A stretch of 64,000 nucleotides of DNA from JAMZMI01 sp963848175 (GTDB lineage Bacteria; Bacteroidota; Bacteroidia; Cytophagales; Cyclobacteriaceae): positions 1-64,000 of the forward strand of contig CAWKCO010000011.1 in the NCBI GenBank assembly GCA_963848175.1, read 5' to 3'. Below, in pieces: positions 36,256 to 44,788 of the stretch. Under the pieces are notes generated by a model. That model did not search any database and had not been told where the DNA came from. It was given only the letters and a program-made list of their open reading frames with translations. Each line of letters opens with the position of its first letter. Position 1 is the first letter of the stretch. Made by a program: the position numbers and the translations under genes.

Positions 36256-36337
36256 GTTAATGGAAGGTCCATTGAATCCCTCATTGACATATCGCTACTG
36301 TCGTCGAGAGCCTTTCTACTTTCTAACTTCTAGCCTC
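36207..36337. repeat. Inverted repeat between cassette and cusC-like coding region
   Basis: GAGGCTGGAGGTTAGAAAGT at 36207 and its near-complement ending at 36337 pair over 24 bases with two mismatches that become G-U pairs in RNA. The loop (36231-36313) contains the preferred ATG at 36260, so a transcript could fold over that start. Confidence 0.7.
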
Positions 36338-37561
36338 TTTGTGCTATTTCTATTTGTGTCTTTTCTCCACGGAGCGAATGCTCAGTCTTTAGAAAACTAC
36401 CAACAATTAGCTGCGGAAAACAATCCCGGCCTCCAAGCCAAATACAAAGATTTTGAAGCTTCGCTGCAAGAAATCGCTCAGGCAAAGGCATGGCAGGATC
36501 CTACATTTTCGGTAAGTGCGCTGGGGCAAATGACACAAACGCGAACTGGGCAGCAGATGGCCGTTTTCAGCTTATCGCAAATGCTTCCATGGTTTGGTAC
36601 GCTCAAAGCTCAAGGTGACATATCTGCATTGATGGCCGACGCAAAATATCAGACGTATTTGGATGGTAGAAACCAGCTCCACTATCAGGTAGCAGAGAGT
36701 TACTATTTGCTTTACGAACTCAAAAAATGGATAAGTATAGAAGAAGAAAACATACAAATCCTTACTTCTTACAAAGCCATTGCCACCGCCAATTTTCAAA
36801 ATGGAAAAAGCTCAATGGTAGACGTTCTTCGCGTGGACATCATGCTCAAAGAAGCCATTTCAAATCTTTCCATCTTAAGCCAAAAGAAAAAACCACTTCA
36901 AACGCGATTTAATGCACTTCTCAATACTACTAGTGACGAAGAAATCTTAATCGTAGACAGTCTGACGGTGACCAAGTTGGAAACCCAAAATCGAAAAGAT
37001 TCACTCCTTGCCAACAATCCACTGATAAATGAAATAGCGTTAAAAATACTGGCTAGCGAGTCTAATAAGACCTTAGCCTCAAAGCAAGGCATGCCCAACA
37101 TAGGCGTGGGGTTCCAGTATATAATAGTCGCTCCACGCACGGATCTGCCAATCGGGCAGACTGTCCCTCAGAATGGACAAGATGCGTTTATGCCAATGCT
37201 TACAATGAGCATCCCCCTCTTTCGTGGTAAATACAAGGCTGCCCAAAAAGAAGCCCAGTTGATGAAGGACGCTTATACACTTCAAAAAGAGGAAGTCTCA
37301 AACAATCTTATCAGTTCTTATGATATGGTCTGGTTTGAAATAGAGAAACAAACCGAGCTCATGCAATTGTATGACACACAAATCAAAACATCTGAGCAGT
37401 CGCTCAATCTCCTATTTAGTGCTTATAGCAACTCTGGAAAAGACTTTGAAGAGGTATTAGAGATGCAACAACAAATTTTGAAATACCAAAAAATAAAAGC
37501 TACAGCCTTGATAGCATATCATGTCGCCTTGGCAAGGCTGGATTATATCACGGCACAATAA
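36260..37561 (+). CDS. cusC: TolC-family outer-membrane efflux protein (CusC-like)
   Basis: Outer-membrane channel component of the RND pump, about 433 residues. The mature part starts after LHGANAQ (SLENYQQLAAENNPGLQAKY) and has the coiled-coil helical pattern of TolC family proteins, with PTFSVSALGQMTQTRTGQQM near the first strand pair. The frame is open back to 36041 across the repeat region, but upstream residues (GELEVRGWRLES and similar) are translated repeat. ATG 36260 is chosen as the first codon after most of the repeat, and even so the stretch before the hydrophobic signal (TSSLFVLFLFVSFLHGANA) is partly repeat-derived. The native start may have been lost. Confidence 0.85.
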   Translation: MEGPLNPSLTYRYCRREPFYFLTSSLFVLFLFVSFLHGANAQSLENYQQLAAENNPGLQAKYKDFEASLQEIAQAKAWQDPTFSVSALGQMTQTRTGQQMAVFSLSQMLPWFGTLKAQGDISALMADAKYQTYLDGRNQLHYQVAESYYLLYELKKWISIEEENIQILTSYKAIATANFQNGKSSMVDVLRVDIMLKEAISNLSILSQKKKPLQTRFNALLNTTSDEEILIVDSLTVTKLETQNRKDSLLANNPLINEIALKILASESNKTLASKQGMPNIGVGFQYIIVAPRTDLPIGQTVPQNGQDAFMPMLTMSIPLFRGKYKAAQKEAQLMKDAYTLQKEEVSNNLISSYDMVWFEIEKQTELMQLYDTQIKTSEQSLNLLFSAYSNSGKDFEEVLEMQQQILKYQKIKATALIAYHVALARLDYITAQ

Positions 37562-37569
37562 ACCATAAT

Positions 37570-39348
37570 ATGAAAAAGCTATTCCAATATAAAATTACAG
37601 TTATTGTCATCACTTTGATTGTTGGTGTGACCATTGGATTATTCATCCATCCGTCCTCAAATCAATCTACCAGCAAGGCAGTTCAGTCGCATATTGAAGC
37701 ATCAGCAAATCAAGAAACCTACACTTGCTCCATGCATCCGCACATAAGAAAAAATGAGCCCGGAGATTGTCCCATTTGCGGAATGGATTTAATTCCATTA
37801 GAAACAGGCGAAGCAATAGACCCAATGGCAATCAGTATGTCTCCTACTGCCATGCAATTGGCACAAGTACAAACAATGGCCGTTGGCTCAGATGAGGTTA
37901 AAAAATCCATCCGTCTCAATGGAAAAGTGCAGGCGGATGAAAGGTTGGTATACACGCAATCGTCACATATTCCGGGCAGGATAGAAAAGCTCTCAGTGAA
38001 TTTCACGGGTGAATATGTCTCACAAGGACAGGTGATCGCATATATCTATTCGCCAGATATAACCACGGCACAGCAAGAACTGCTGGAGGCGCAAAAAATC
38101 AAAGAAATGCAACCTGCGCTCTTCATAGCTGCTAAAGAGAAACTCAAAAACTGGAAGCTTGGCGATAAGCAAATCGCACAGATTCTTGCCTCGGGAAAAA
38201 CGATAGACCAGTTTCCTATTCTTGCGAACGTATCTGGATATGTGACCGAAAAAATGGTCAATCTCGGCGACTATGTAAAACAAGGCACCCCTATCTACGA
38301 AATAGCTGACCTGTCCAAAGTCTGGATCCTATTTGATGTATATGAATCTGAAATATCTTGGATCAAAAAGGGAGCTTCGGTTTCTTACACTGTCAGCTCC
38401 CTAAGCGGCCAAAATTTCAGTGGTACGATCGACTATATAGACCCTGTGATCAATCCGCAAACGCGTGTGGCCAAAGCGCGAATGGAGGTAATGAACAAAA
38501 ATCAAATATTGAAGCCCGAGATGTTTGTAAGTAGTACAATCACCACCAAAAACGCTAGTAACTCCTCTACTATCGTGATTCCTAAAACTGCGGTGATGTG
38601 GACAGGCAAAAGATCCATTGTTTACATCATGAATACCACAGATCAAGGGGTAAGTTTCATAATGCGCGAAGTGATATTAGGTGCAGATTTAGGAGAGCGT
38701 TATATCGTCGAATCTGGCTTGCAACTGGGCGAAGAAATAGCAATCAATGGCACTTTCAGCATAGATGCAGCGGCACAATTGGCAGGCAAGCCCAGTATGA
38801 TGAATAGAGAAGGTGGTGTGGCTATGACAGGCCATAACCATGGTGGTAGTACTAATTCTAAAATGGAAAAAATGAGCGCTTCATCCCAAAAACCGACTAT
38901 TTCCAATAATGCTAAAAAGGCCTTGGAACCACTTCTTAATAATTACTTCAACATGAAAGTTGCATTATCAAAAGATGATTTTGAAAAGGCGAAAGAAGCA
39001 GGTATGGTTATGAACACTTCTTTAGGAAATGTTGATATAAACCTTTTTAAAGGAGAAGCGCATACCCTATGGATGCAGCAGTCTGCTTCTTTGAAAACTA
39101 GTTTACAACACCTCGAACATCTCGCTGACATCAAGATCATCCGAGAAAAATTCATCAGCATATCCAATTCAATGATTGCAATAGCAGAATCTTTTGATCC
39201 TATGCCAACACCTATTTATGTCCAACATTGCCCCATGGCCGACACCAACCAAGGCGCTGATTGGCTCAGCCAAAAACAGAAAATAAGCAATCCTTATTTT
39301 GGCTCGGCGATGCTGTCATGCGGAGAAACCATTAAGACCATTGAATGA
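37570..39348 (+). CDS. cusB: CusB-type efflux adaptor with HMBD and DUF3347 domains
   Basis: Periplasmic adaptor of 592 residues linking CusA to CusC. An N-terminal membrane anchor (about 7-27) is followed by a heavy-metal-binding domain (residues 51-76, YTCSMHPHIRKNEPGDCP, then ICGMDL), the HlyD-type barrel and lipoyl hairpin (SVNFTGEYVSQGQVIAYIYS, VTEKMVNLGDYVKQGTPIYE), and a His/Met-rich link (MTGHNHGG, MEKMS). The C-terminal DUF3347 domain (about 435-560) is typical of Bacteroidota copper proteins. The gene starts eight bases after cusC, and its stop overlaps the next small ORF (ATGA). Confidence 0.94.
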   Translation: MKKLFQYKITVIVITLIVGVTIGLFIHPSSNQSTSKAVQSHIEASANQETYTCSMHPHIRKNEPGDCPICGMDLIPLETGEAIDPMAISMSPTAMQLAQVQTMAVGSDEVKKSIRLNGKVQADERLVYTQSSHIPGRIEKLSVNFTGEYVSQGQVIAYIYSPDITTAQQELLEAQKIKEMQPALFIAAKEKLKNWKLGDKQIAQILASGKTIDQFPILANVSGYVTEKMVNLGDYVKQGTPIYEIADLSKVWILFDVYESEISWIKKGASVSYTVSSLSGQNFSGTIDYIDPVINPQTRVAKARMEVMNKNQILKPEMFVSSTITTKNASNSSTIVIPKTAVMWTGKRSIVYIMNTTDQGVSFIMREVILGADLGERYIVESGLQLGEEIAINGTFSIDAAAQLAGKPSMMNREGGVAMTGHNHGGSTNSKMEKMSASSQKPTISNNAKKALEPLLNNYFNMKVALSKDDFEKAKEAGMVMNTSLGNVDINLFKGEAHTLWMQQSASLKTSLQHLEHLADIKIIREKFISISNSMIAIAESFDPMPTPIYVQHCPMADTNQGADWLSQKQKISNPYFGSAMLSCGETIKTIE

Positions 39349-39483
39349 AAGAATGTTGTAAAACGGAAGATGGAAAACGTCCATCTAAAATTGAGAACAT
39401 GGACTTCAAGAATTGTTTGGGGAGTCGTATTAATGGCTATTATTGCGATTTTGGTGGTGCAGGTAACAACAAAAACGCCTTGA
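39345..39483 (+). CDS. Small membrane peptide at the end of the cus operon, probably frameshifted
   Basis: ATG 39345 overlaps the cusB stop (ATGA) and encodes MKECCKTEDGK. A different frame from about 39370 encodes a good single membrane helix (RIVWGVVLMAIIAILVVQV) ending at TGA 39481-39483. Small proteins with an N-terminal Cys-Cys and one helix are common at this position in such operons, so I read the two as one gene of about 45 residues with an indel near 39365. Alternatively an ATG at 39370 alone gives a 37-residue membrane peptide. Confidence 0.5.
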
Positions 39484-39510
39484 CCAAAACGTAAGATTGA
39501 CCAAGGCGTT
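39474..39510. terminator. Bidirectional terminator
   Basis: AACGCCTTG pairs with CAAGGCGTT around a 19-base loop. It closes the cus operon on the plus strand and is followed by TTTTTG on the minus strand, so it also serves yicC. Confidence 0.75.
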
Positions 39511-39532
39511 CTTCGCATTTCAAACGAATTTT

Positions 39533-40406
39533 TTATAAAATATTCATCGATTGCTCCTTGATCTTTTCCAGTTCATCTTTCATGCCTACTACCGCTCTTT
39601 GGATGATAGCATCATTGGCTTTAGAGCCAATGGTATTGATCTCTCTACCTATTTCCTGAGAAATGAAGCCAAGCTTTTTTCCTTGAGACTCTGGGTCTTT
39701 CATTACTTCAAGGAAATAATCCAAATGCCCTGCCAACCTCACTTTCTCCTCGGTGATATCGAGCTTTTCCATATAGAAAATAATCTCCTGCTCAAACCTG
39801 TTTGGATCCAACTGCACGCGTTCCTTTATTTCGTCCAAATGTCCTGAAATCCGCTGCTTGATCTGCAAAATTCTTTCGCCATCCTGGGCGACCACCGCTT
39901 CCAGACCTTTTCTTATAGACTCAATATACTCCGTCAACTTGTTTTGAAGACTGGCTCCCTCCTGCGCTCTAAACTCATTGCAGCGCTTCATGGCACTCGA
40001 CCATCGCGGCTTTGATTTCGTCCCAATGCTGAATTTCAGCATTCTCATCATTGGTAATAACGTCTGGAGACTGCAGAGCTAATTTGAAAACATCGTCCGT
40101 ATTTGCTCCTGCACCCTGAGCCAAACTAAGAAACTTGGTATAATAGCTTTTAAACAGCTCTTCATTGATTTTCACCGTAGGTTCCACTACATCGCTGGCG
40201 TGCAACTCCACCGAAAGACTCACCTTCCCACGTTTGATATGATCATTGAGTAAATTCCGAATTTCTAATTCCTTATCCGAAAGCTCTCGCGAGACTCTAA
40301 GATTCACATCGAGAAATTTACTGTTGAGCGTCCGTATTTCTACTTTGACGTGGTGTGATTGGGTAGAAGCCTCTGCAGCTCCAAATCCCGTCATTGATAA
40401 TAACAT
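39533..40406 (-). CDS. yicC: YicC/YloC-family endoribonuclease, one frameshift
   Basis: Cytoplasmic endoribonuclease of about 290 residues, nearly universal in bacteria. The start at ATG 40406 gives MLLSMTGFGAAEAS, the family signature, followed by IRTLNSKFLDVNLRVSREL. The C-terminal half (FEQEIIFYMEKLDITEEKVR, SQGKKLGFISQEIGREINTIGSKAND) is intact in another frame. The break is near 39990, between VECHEAL and CNEFRAQEGASL, in a gene rarely lost; a sequencing indel is the likely cause. E. coli YicC degrades the small RNA RyhB. Confidence 0.9.
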
Positions 40407-40415
40407 GAGCAAATA

Positions 40416-43400
40416 TTAGAAATCTAATCCAATAGTGAGGTATATCCTGGTCTTTCCCACTTGATAATCTTGAATAGGCTTAGCAACATCTACCTTTAAG
40501 TAGTATCCAAGCAATACAGTGCGCAAGCCCCAACCATACCCTACAAGCCATGGGTTTTGAAAGGTAAAAATCTCAGCAGACCAAGCCTCCTCGGGAGAAT
40601 AAGTTATAGATGGACCAACAAAATCACTACTGAACGGCGATTTTTTGTTCCAAACAGAGCCCATATCATAAAAGCCAATCAACTGAAAATTGCGAAGAAA
40701 ATTAGAAGCTATTGGTCCTCGTGAAAAATACCTGAATAATGGAAAACGTAACTCCGCATTCAATAGCAACACATTTCTACCTACCGCATGATTATAATCA
40801 AACCCTCTGAGGTTAGTCACAAACTCTGAAAAAAGTATATTGGAATTGTCCTTATCAGGGCTAAAACCTAGAGGGTCGTTGGTTCCCTGATACTGATACC
40901 TGGCAAAGAGCCAATTTTGCATCCCACCAAGTAAAAAACTCTGTGGATTGTTACCCATAGAGCGGCCGTAGTATACTCTGGTAGCAAATGTAATTTCCTT
41001 ATGTATTTTCTGATAATGACGAAAATCACCTGTGATTTTACTGAAATTAAGTGCAGGAGTATTGAGTGCTACCTGAGTCGAATATTCGAAAATACCCCTT
41101 GTTCCTTGATAAATATTAAATCCCCGCTCTATCGTGTTGTCAAAAACCATAGACCCTCTACCACCAAAATAAGGCTCTTTACTCTCAGGAGCATAAGTTT
41201 CTGTCCCACTCCCTAGCAGATAATTGGGTTCCAAGTTTTGATAATCTGTAATTGTCACGAAGGGCGAAATTTCAAAACGCAAAGTATTCGTCACTGGCAA
41301 AGCTGCAGACGCTTCTACTCTCGTTAAAACATATTTCTGTAAATATGTCTCCTGTAAATCTAGATTTCCGAAAAGGTAGGATTTACGATCAATCCGCAAT
41401 TTGAAATCCATCCAATATTTGAGATAATCATATTCCAAGTAGATATCACCTTGATCAAAATTCTGATTGGTCAATACCCCACCTGTAATCCGATGATTTT
41501 CTAGAATATCCGTAATTTCAGATTCGAGTAAAAAAGAGAATTTCCTAAGAGGGTCCACTGCAGCAGAAGTAATGAGATTGCTAAAGCTGAATCGAGGCTG
41601 ATAGGCTATCGGGCCTAAAACCCGTGGCTTCCTTTCAAATTTCGTGAAATTAGAAAAATAAGACTCAGGCTTATACACTGGCTTGGCCTCATCCTCAAAA
41701 ACATAGTTGTCTATATCTATAAAACTATCTTCATCAGACGGCTCTTCCTCTAAGACATCCTCGGCAGTTTCCTCATCAGAAAAGAAAAAAGCATCTGGTA
41801 AAACAAGCGAATCGACCTTAGAAAACGTTTCAACCTCAAGTATCTCTTTGATTGGTTCAGGTTCTACCACTGGGTCTGCAACCCTCACAGGCATTCGACT
41901 CACTACGTATTTGGCTTGCTCTAACCTTTTTCTGGCAGTTTGTGGAGTGAAAATTTTATTTTCATCGTCAAAAGATTGTTCCGTATACACCTTTTCGCGT
42001 CCATGATCCAACATCAAATAGCTAATTTCATCCCCGCTCGCAGAAAGATCAAAATCTCGGACATTGAAAGCATAATTGGTCACCTGCACAAATGTCGAAT
42101 CCCGGAGAGAATACTTAAAAACATTGCGTATTCCTTTCTGATCGCTCAAGTAGAAAATATCATTGGCATTTTTGACGATGGGCTTTTTATCCTTACTCAG
42201 CGTTTTGGTCAATCTAGAAAAGGCATATTCGGTAGTGTCCAAATCATACATAAATAGATTATAAACATCTTTTACATCCTCTAGCTTTACCTTTCCCACT
42301 TCTAGCGAATCCGTCGGTCGATTGGAACTGAAGACGATAGCTGCTGTTCCAGGCACAAACACTGGGTCAAGATCATCATAGTTGTCATTCGTAATTCTTT
42401 TCAAAGCGTTTCGTCGCATACTGATGAGAAAAAGATCATTTTGTCCATCTACATCTCCACTTATCACGGCCAACTTTCCATTGTCATTGTAAGAAAAGCT
42501 TTCAATTTGGCTAAAGCGAGTCAATGGCTTTTGCAAACGGTCTCCAGATACCACGTTGTAAGAATTTAGATATAGGTTTCCGCGTTTAAAAAACAAAACA
42601 CCTAGAACCTCATCATCTTGCCAGTCTATCAGCGGTAGGTTATAATCAATCTGTTGATTGCTGATATGGTAGCCCCCGTCAAGCACTTTTTTGGTTTTGC
42701 CTGTGGCTACCTCTGTCACCAAAACATCATATTTACCATTTTTATGCTGGGTATAAGCCACTTTGGTTCCAGCTGGATTCATCTCCACATGGCCAATACG
42801 AACAATTTTGTTGAGATAGGAAGCCTGTTCATTATCCTCTGAAGGTTGCTTATAGTTTTGTAGAATTTCCTCAGACTGAATTTTGTAATAATTCTGCCAT
42901 TCATCCAAAAACATGCTAAAAGTAAGTCCCAGCGTGCTGGCGATACTATTTTCTTCATTTCTAATGATTCGTGTCAGGTTAAGTACATTAGAAATATTAC
43001 CCTCTCCGTATTTTACAGCAATAAAATTCCACATCGACTGCCCCACCAGCGCAGCATCTTCACCCTGTAATTTGAGATTATTATTGATTTTTTTTCTTTC
43101 CAGATAATCACGAATGTAATCGTCCATATCCTCAGACCAGCCATAGGCTAAGTATCTAGATGCTCCGTCTATAAACCACTCAGGTAGTGTTAATAAATAA
43201 GAGTTCTGAAAAATCTCTGCTAAGCTTCCGCCAAACATCATGTCGTTGATCAAAATCTCCGACAGCTGCTTGATCATTTCTTGTTTGAACTCTAACGCCT
43301 TTCCTGGATAAGCGATTTCAGTTTGAAGTTTTACAAAATCTGTTTTTCCACCGATGGTAAAAACATCTCCACCAATCCCGATATTGCTTTGCTGCAAATC

Positions 43401-43682
43401 CTGAGTAGAATTATAGATGAAAATCTTGGTCTTGGTGTACGGAGCATAGCCCAAAACATCTGTGAGCTCTATAAACTCATCCTCCAAAAACTCCAATGCT
43501 TGTTTTGCGTATGCTTCGCCACCAAAATAATAGTAAACTTCAAAATTGTTGGTAGAATAAAAATACCAATCGAATTTCTTATACTGAATCCGGTTCTGAC
43601 CAAACTTGGTATAGTAATACTGAGCAGATGCCGTACCAGCCATCATCATCAATATTCCAAAAACTGTCAGAATTCTTCTCAT
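40416..43682 (-). CDS. Large exported protein: peptidase-like front, beta-propeller, outer-membrane barrel
   Basis: An unusual envelope protein of 1088 residues with signal peptide MRRILTVFGILMMMAGTASA. Residues of about 25-270 resemble a Peptidase_MA-like domain (FEVYYYFGGEAYAKQALEFL, LPEWFIDGASRYLAYGWSED), but the HExxH zinc motif is missing: the matching helix reads EMIKQLSEILINDMM. A TolB/WD40-like propeller follows (about 285-600, with MNPAGTKVAYTQHKNGKYDV and DPVFVPGTAAIVFSSNRPTD), then an acidic linker and a C-terminal Omp85/BamA-like barrel (LRGFDYNHAVGRNVLLLNAEL, VGYGWGLRTVLLGYYLKVDV, ending Phe). Genome annotations often call such genes 'TolB-like'. Proximity to porU/porV hints at an envelope-biogenesis role (inference). 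Confidence 0.85.
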   Translation of the reverse strand: MRRILTVFGILMMMAGTASAQYYYTKFGQNRIQYKKFDWYFYSTNNFEVYYYFGGEAYAKQALEFLEDEFIELTDVLGYAPYTKTKIFIYNSTQDLQQSNIGIGGDVFTIGGKTDFVKLQTEIAYPGKALEFKQEMIKQLSEILINDMMFGGSLAEIFQNSYLLTLPEWFIDGASRYLAYGWSEDMDDYIRDYLERKKINNNLKLQGEDAALVGQSMWNFIAVKYGEGNISNVLNLTRIIRNEENSIASTLGLTFSMFLDEWQNYYKIQSEEILQNYKQPSEDNEQASYLNKIVRIGHVEMNPAGTKVAYTQHKNGKYDVLVTEVATGKTKKVLDGGYHISNQQIDYNLPLIDWQDDEVLGVLFFKRGNLYLNSYNVVSGDRLQKPLTRFSQIESFSYNDNGKLAVISGDVDGQNDLFLISMRRNALKRITNDNYDDLDPVFVPGTAAIVFSSNRPTDSLEVGKVKLEDVKDVYNLFMYDLDTTEYAFSRLTKTLSKDKKPIVKNANDIFYLSDQKGIRNVFKYSLRDSTFVQVTNYAFNVRDFDLSASGDEISYLMLDHGREKVYTEQSFDDENKIFTPQTARKRLEQAKYVVSRMPVRVADPVVEPEPIKEILEVETFSKVDSLVLPDAFFFSDEETAEDVLEEEPSDEDSFIDIDNYVFEDEAKPVYKPESYFSNFTKFERKPRVLGPIAYQPRFSFSNLITSAAVDPLRKFSFLLESEITDILENHRITGGVLTNQNFDQGDIYLEYDYLKYWMDFKLRIDRKSYLFGNLDLQETYLQKYVLTRVEASAALPVTNTLRFEISPFVTITDYQNLEPNYLLGSGTETYAPESKEPYFGGRGSMVFDNTIERGFNIYQGTRGIFEYSTQVALNTPALNFSKITGDFRHYQKIHKEITFATRVYYGRSMGNNPQSFLLGGMQNWLFARYQYQGTNDPLGFSPDKDNSNILFSEFVTNLRGFDYNHAVGRNVLLLNAELRFPLFRYFSRGPIASNFLRNFQLIGFYDMGSVWNKKSPFSSDFVGPSITYSPEEAWSAEIFTFQNPWLVGYGWGLRTVLLGYYLKVDVAKPIQDYQVGKTRIYLTIGLDF

Positions 43683-43690
43683 CCAATTAA

Positions 43691-44737
43691 TTACTTATTC
43701 AATCTGCCAAGGCTCACACCTTCGTGTAGCTCACTGTTACCCAACAAGTAATTTACATACTGAGTTGCAAAAAATGGGACTAATGAAACACCTTTCGCTC
43801 CAAATCCATTAAAGATTCCTACAGAGCCCAATTTTCCTACCAAACCAATAAAAGGCCTCCTATCATAGGTAGCGGGTCTTACACCTGCCTTGTGGCCCAC
43901 AATCTCATAGTCCCCTTCATAGATTTTCTCCATTCGATCACAAATATTAGTTCTCCCTGCCGCAGTGGGCTGATGGTCAAGTACAGAATGGTCGTACGTT
44001 GAGCCTACTTTAAAAACGCCATGCCTTGGCAGCATAAACACGCTTCTGTTAACTATACGCTGCTCAGAAAGTTTCGTCTTCACATCCAACACCTCACCTT
44101 TCACCAATTTAAACGGGTAATCTTTAAAATATGGATTATCTGTAACTCCTGGTCCTTCGCAAAAAATCACCTTTTTGGCTTCAATGTCTTGATACCTTAT
44201 TACATCTATCTCTTCTTCAAGTTTTGAGTAATCAAAAGCCTCGTTCGCATAACAAGCTTTGTCTATAAAAAAAGATCGCGCAGCGCTGATCAGCTCTGGC
44301 AAATCTACTGACCCACTGGCTTTCAACTCTAACCCACCGTAAGTATCAATTACTCCGTCTATATTCAGTGACTTGGTATGCATTCGGTCCACCACATTTT
44401 GATATTCCGCTTCTCCAATCTTTCCTTGCCAGTCATTTTGCTCTTCTATCGAAAAGAAAGGACGATAAATGGGTTGAGGAAATAAGAATTTCGCGTCAAG
44501 TTTTTTCTCTAAATGCTCATAGTGACTCTCCAAACCGGCAAAAAGTTCGTCCGCCAACCAAGTTTTCACCATCTTCCGTCCGGTAATCGGGTTATAAAGC
44601 CCAGCAGCCTTCATAGATGCGGTATGTTCCGTTTCCTTATTAAGGATAAAAACAGACTGACCTGCATCCATCAATTCCAGCGCCAGCAGCGTGCCTGCAA
44701 GCCCTTGCCCCACGATCAAATAGTCAACTTTATTCAA
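43691..44737 (-). CDS. FAD-dependent oxidoreductase of the DAO family
   Basis: Flavoprotein of 348 residues. The dinucleotide-binding motif at the N-terminus (YLIVGQGLAGTLLALEL), the central substrate-domain strands and the C-terminal FAD contact (RPATYDRRPFIGLVG, NGFGAKGVSLVPFF) are those of the D-amino-acid/glycine oxidase superfamily. The substrate is not evident; other members oxidise amino acids or act in tRNA modification. It lies directly downstream of nothing on its strand and upstream of the propeller-barrel gene (8 bp), so the two are probably co-transcribed. Confidence 0.88.
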   Translation of the reverse strand: MNKVDYLIVGQGLAGTLLALELMDAGQSVFILNKETEHTASMKAAGLYNPITGRKMVKTWLADELFAGLESHYEHLEKKLDAKFLFPQPIYRPFFSIEEQNDWQGKIGEAEYQNVVDRMHTKSLNIDGVIDTYGGLELKASGSVDLPELISAARSFFIDKACYANEAFDYSKLEEEIDVIRYQDIEAKKVIFCEGPGVTDNPYFKDYPFKLVKGEVLDVKTKLSEQRIVNRSVFMLPRHGVFKVGSTYDHSVLDHQPTAAGRTNICDRMEKIYEGDYEIVGHKAGVRPATYDRRPFIGLVGKLGSVGIFNGFGAKGVSLVPFFATQYVNYLLGNSELHEGVSLGRLNK

Positions 44738-44788
44738 GACTCATATATTTTCAACAAATTTGCAGCAATCTGAGTTAGCCAACGTATT

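Noticed and set aside
39446..39462. A short string of about 16 bases shared with the region near 55885 (ATTGCGATTTTGGTGG)
   Set aside because: The match is isolated, one copy is inside coding sequence and no wider similarity is seen; chance is sufficient.
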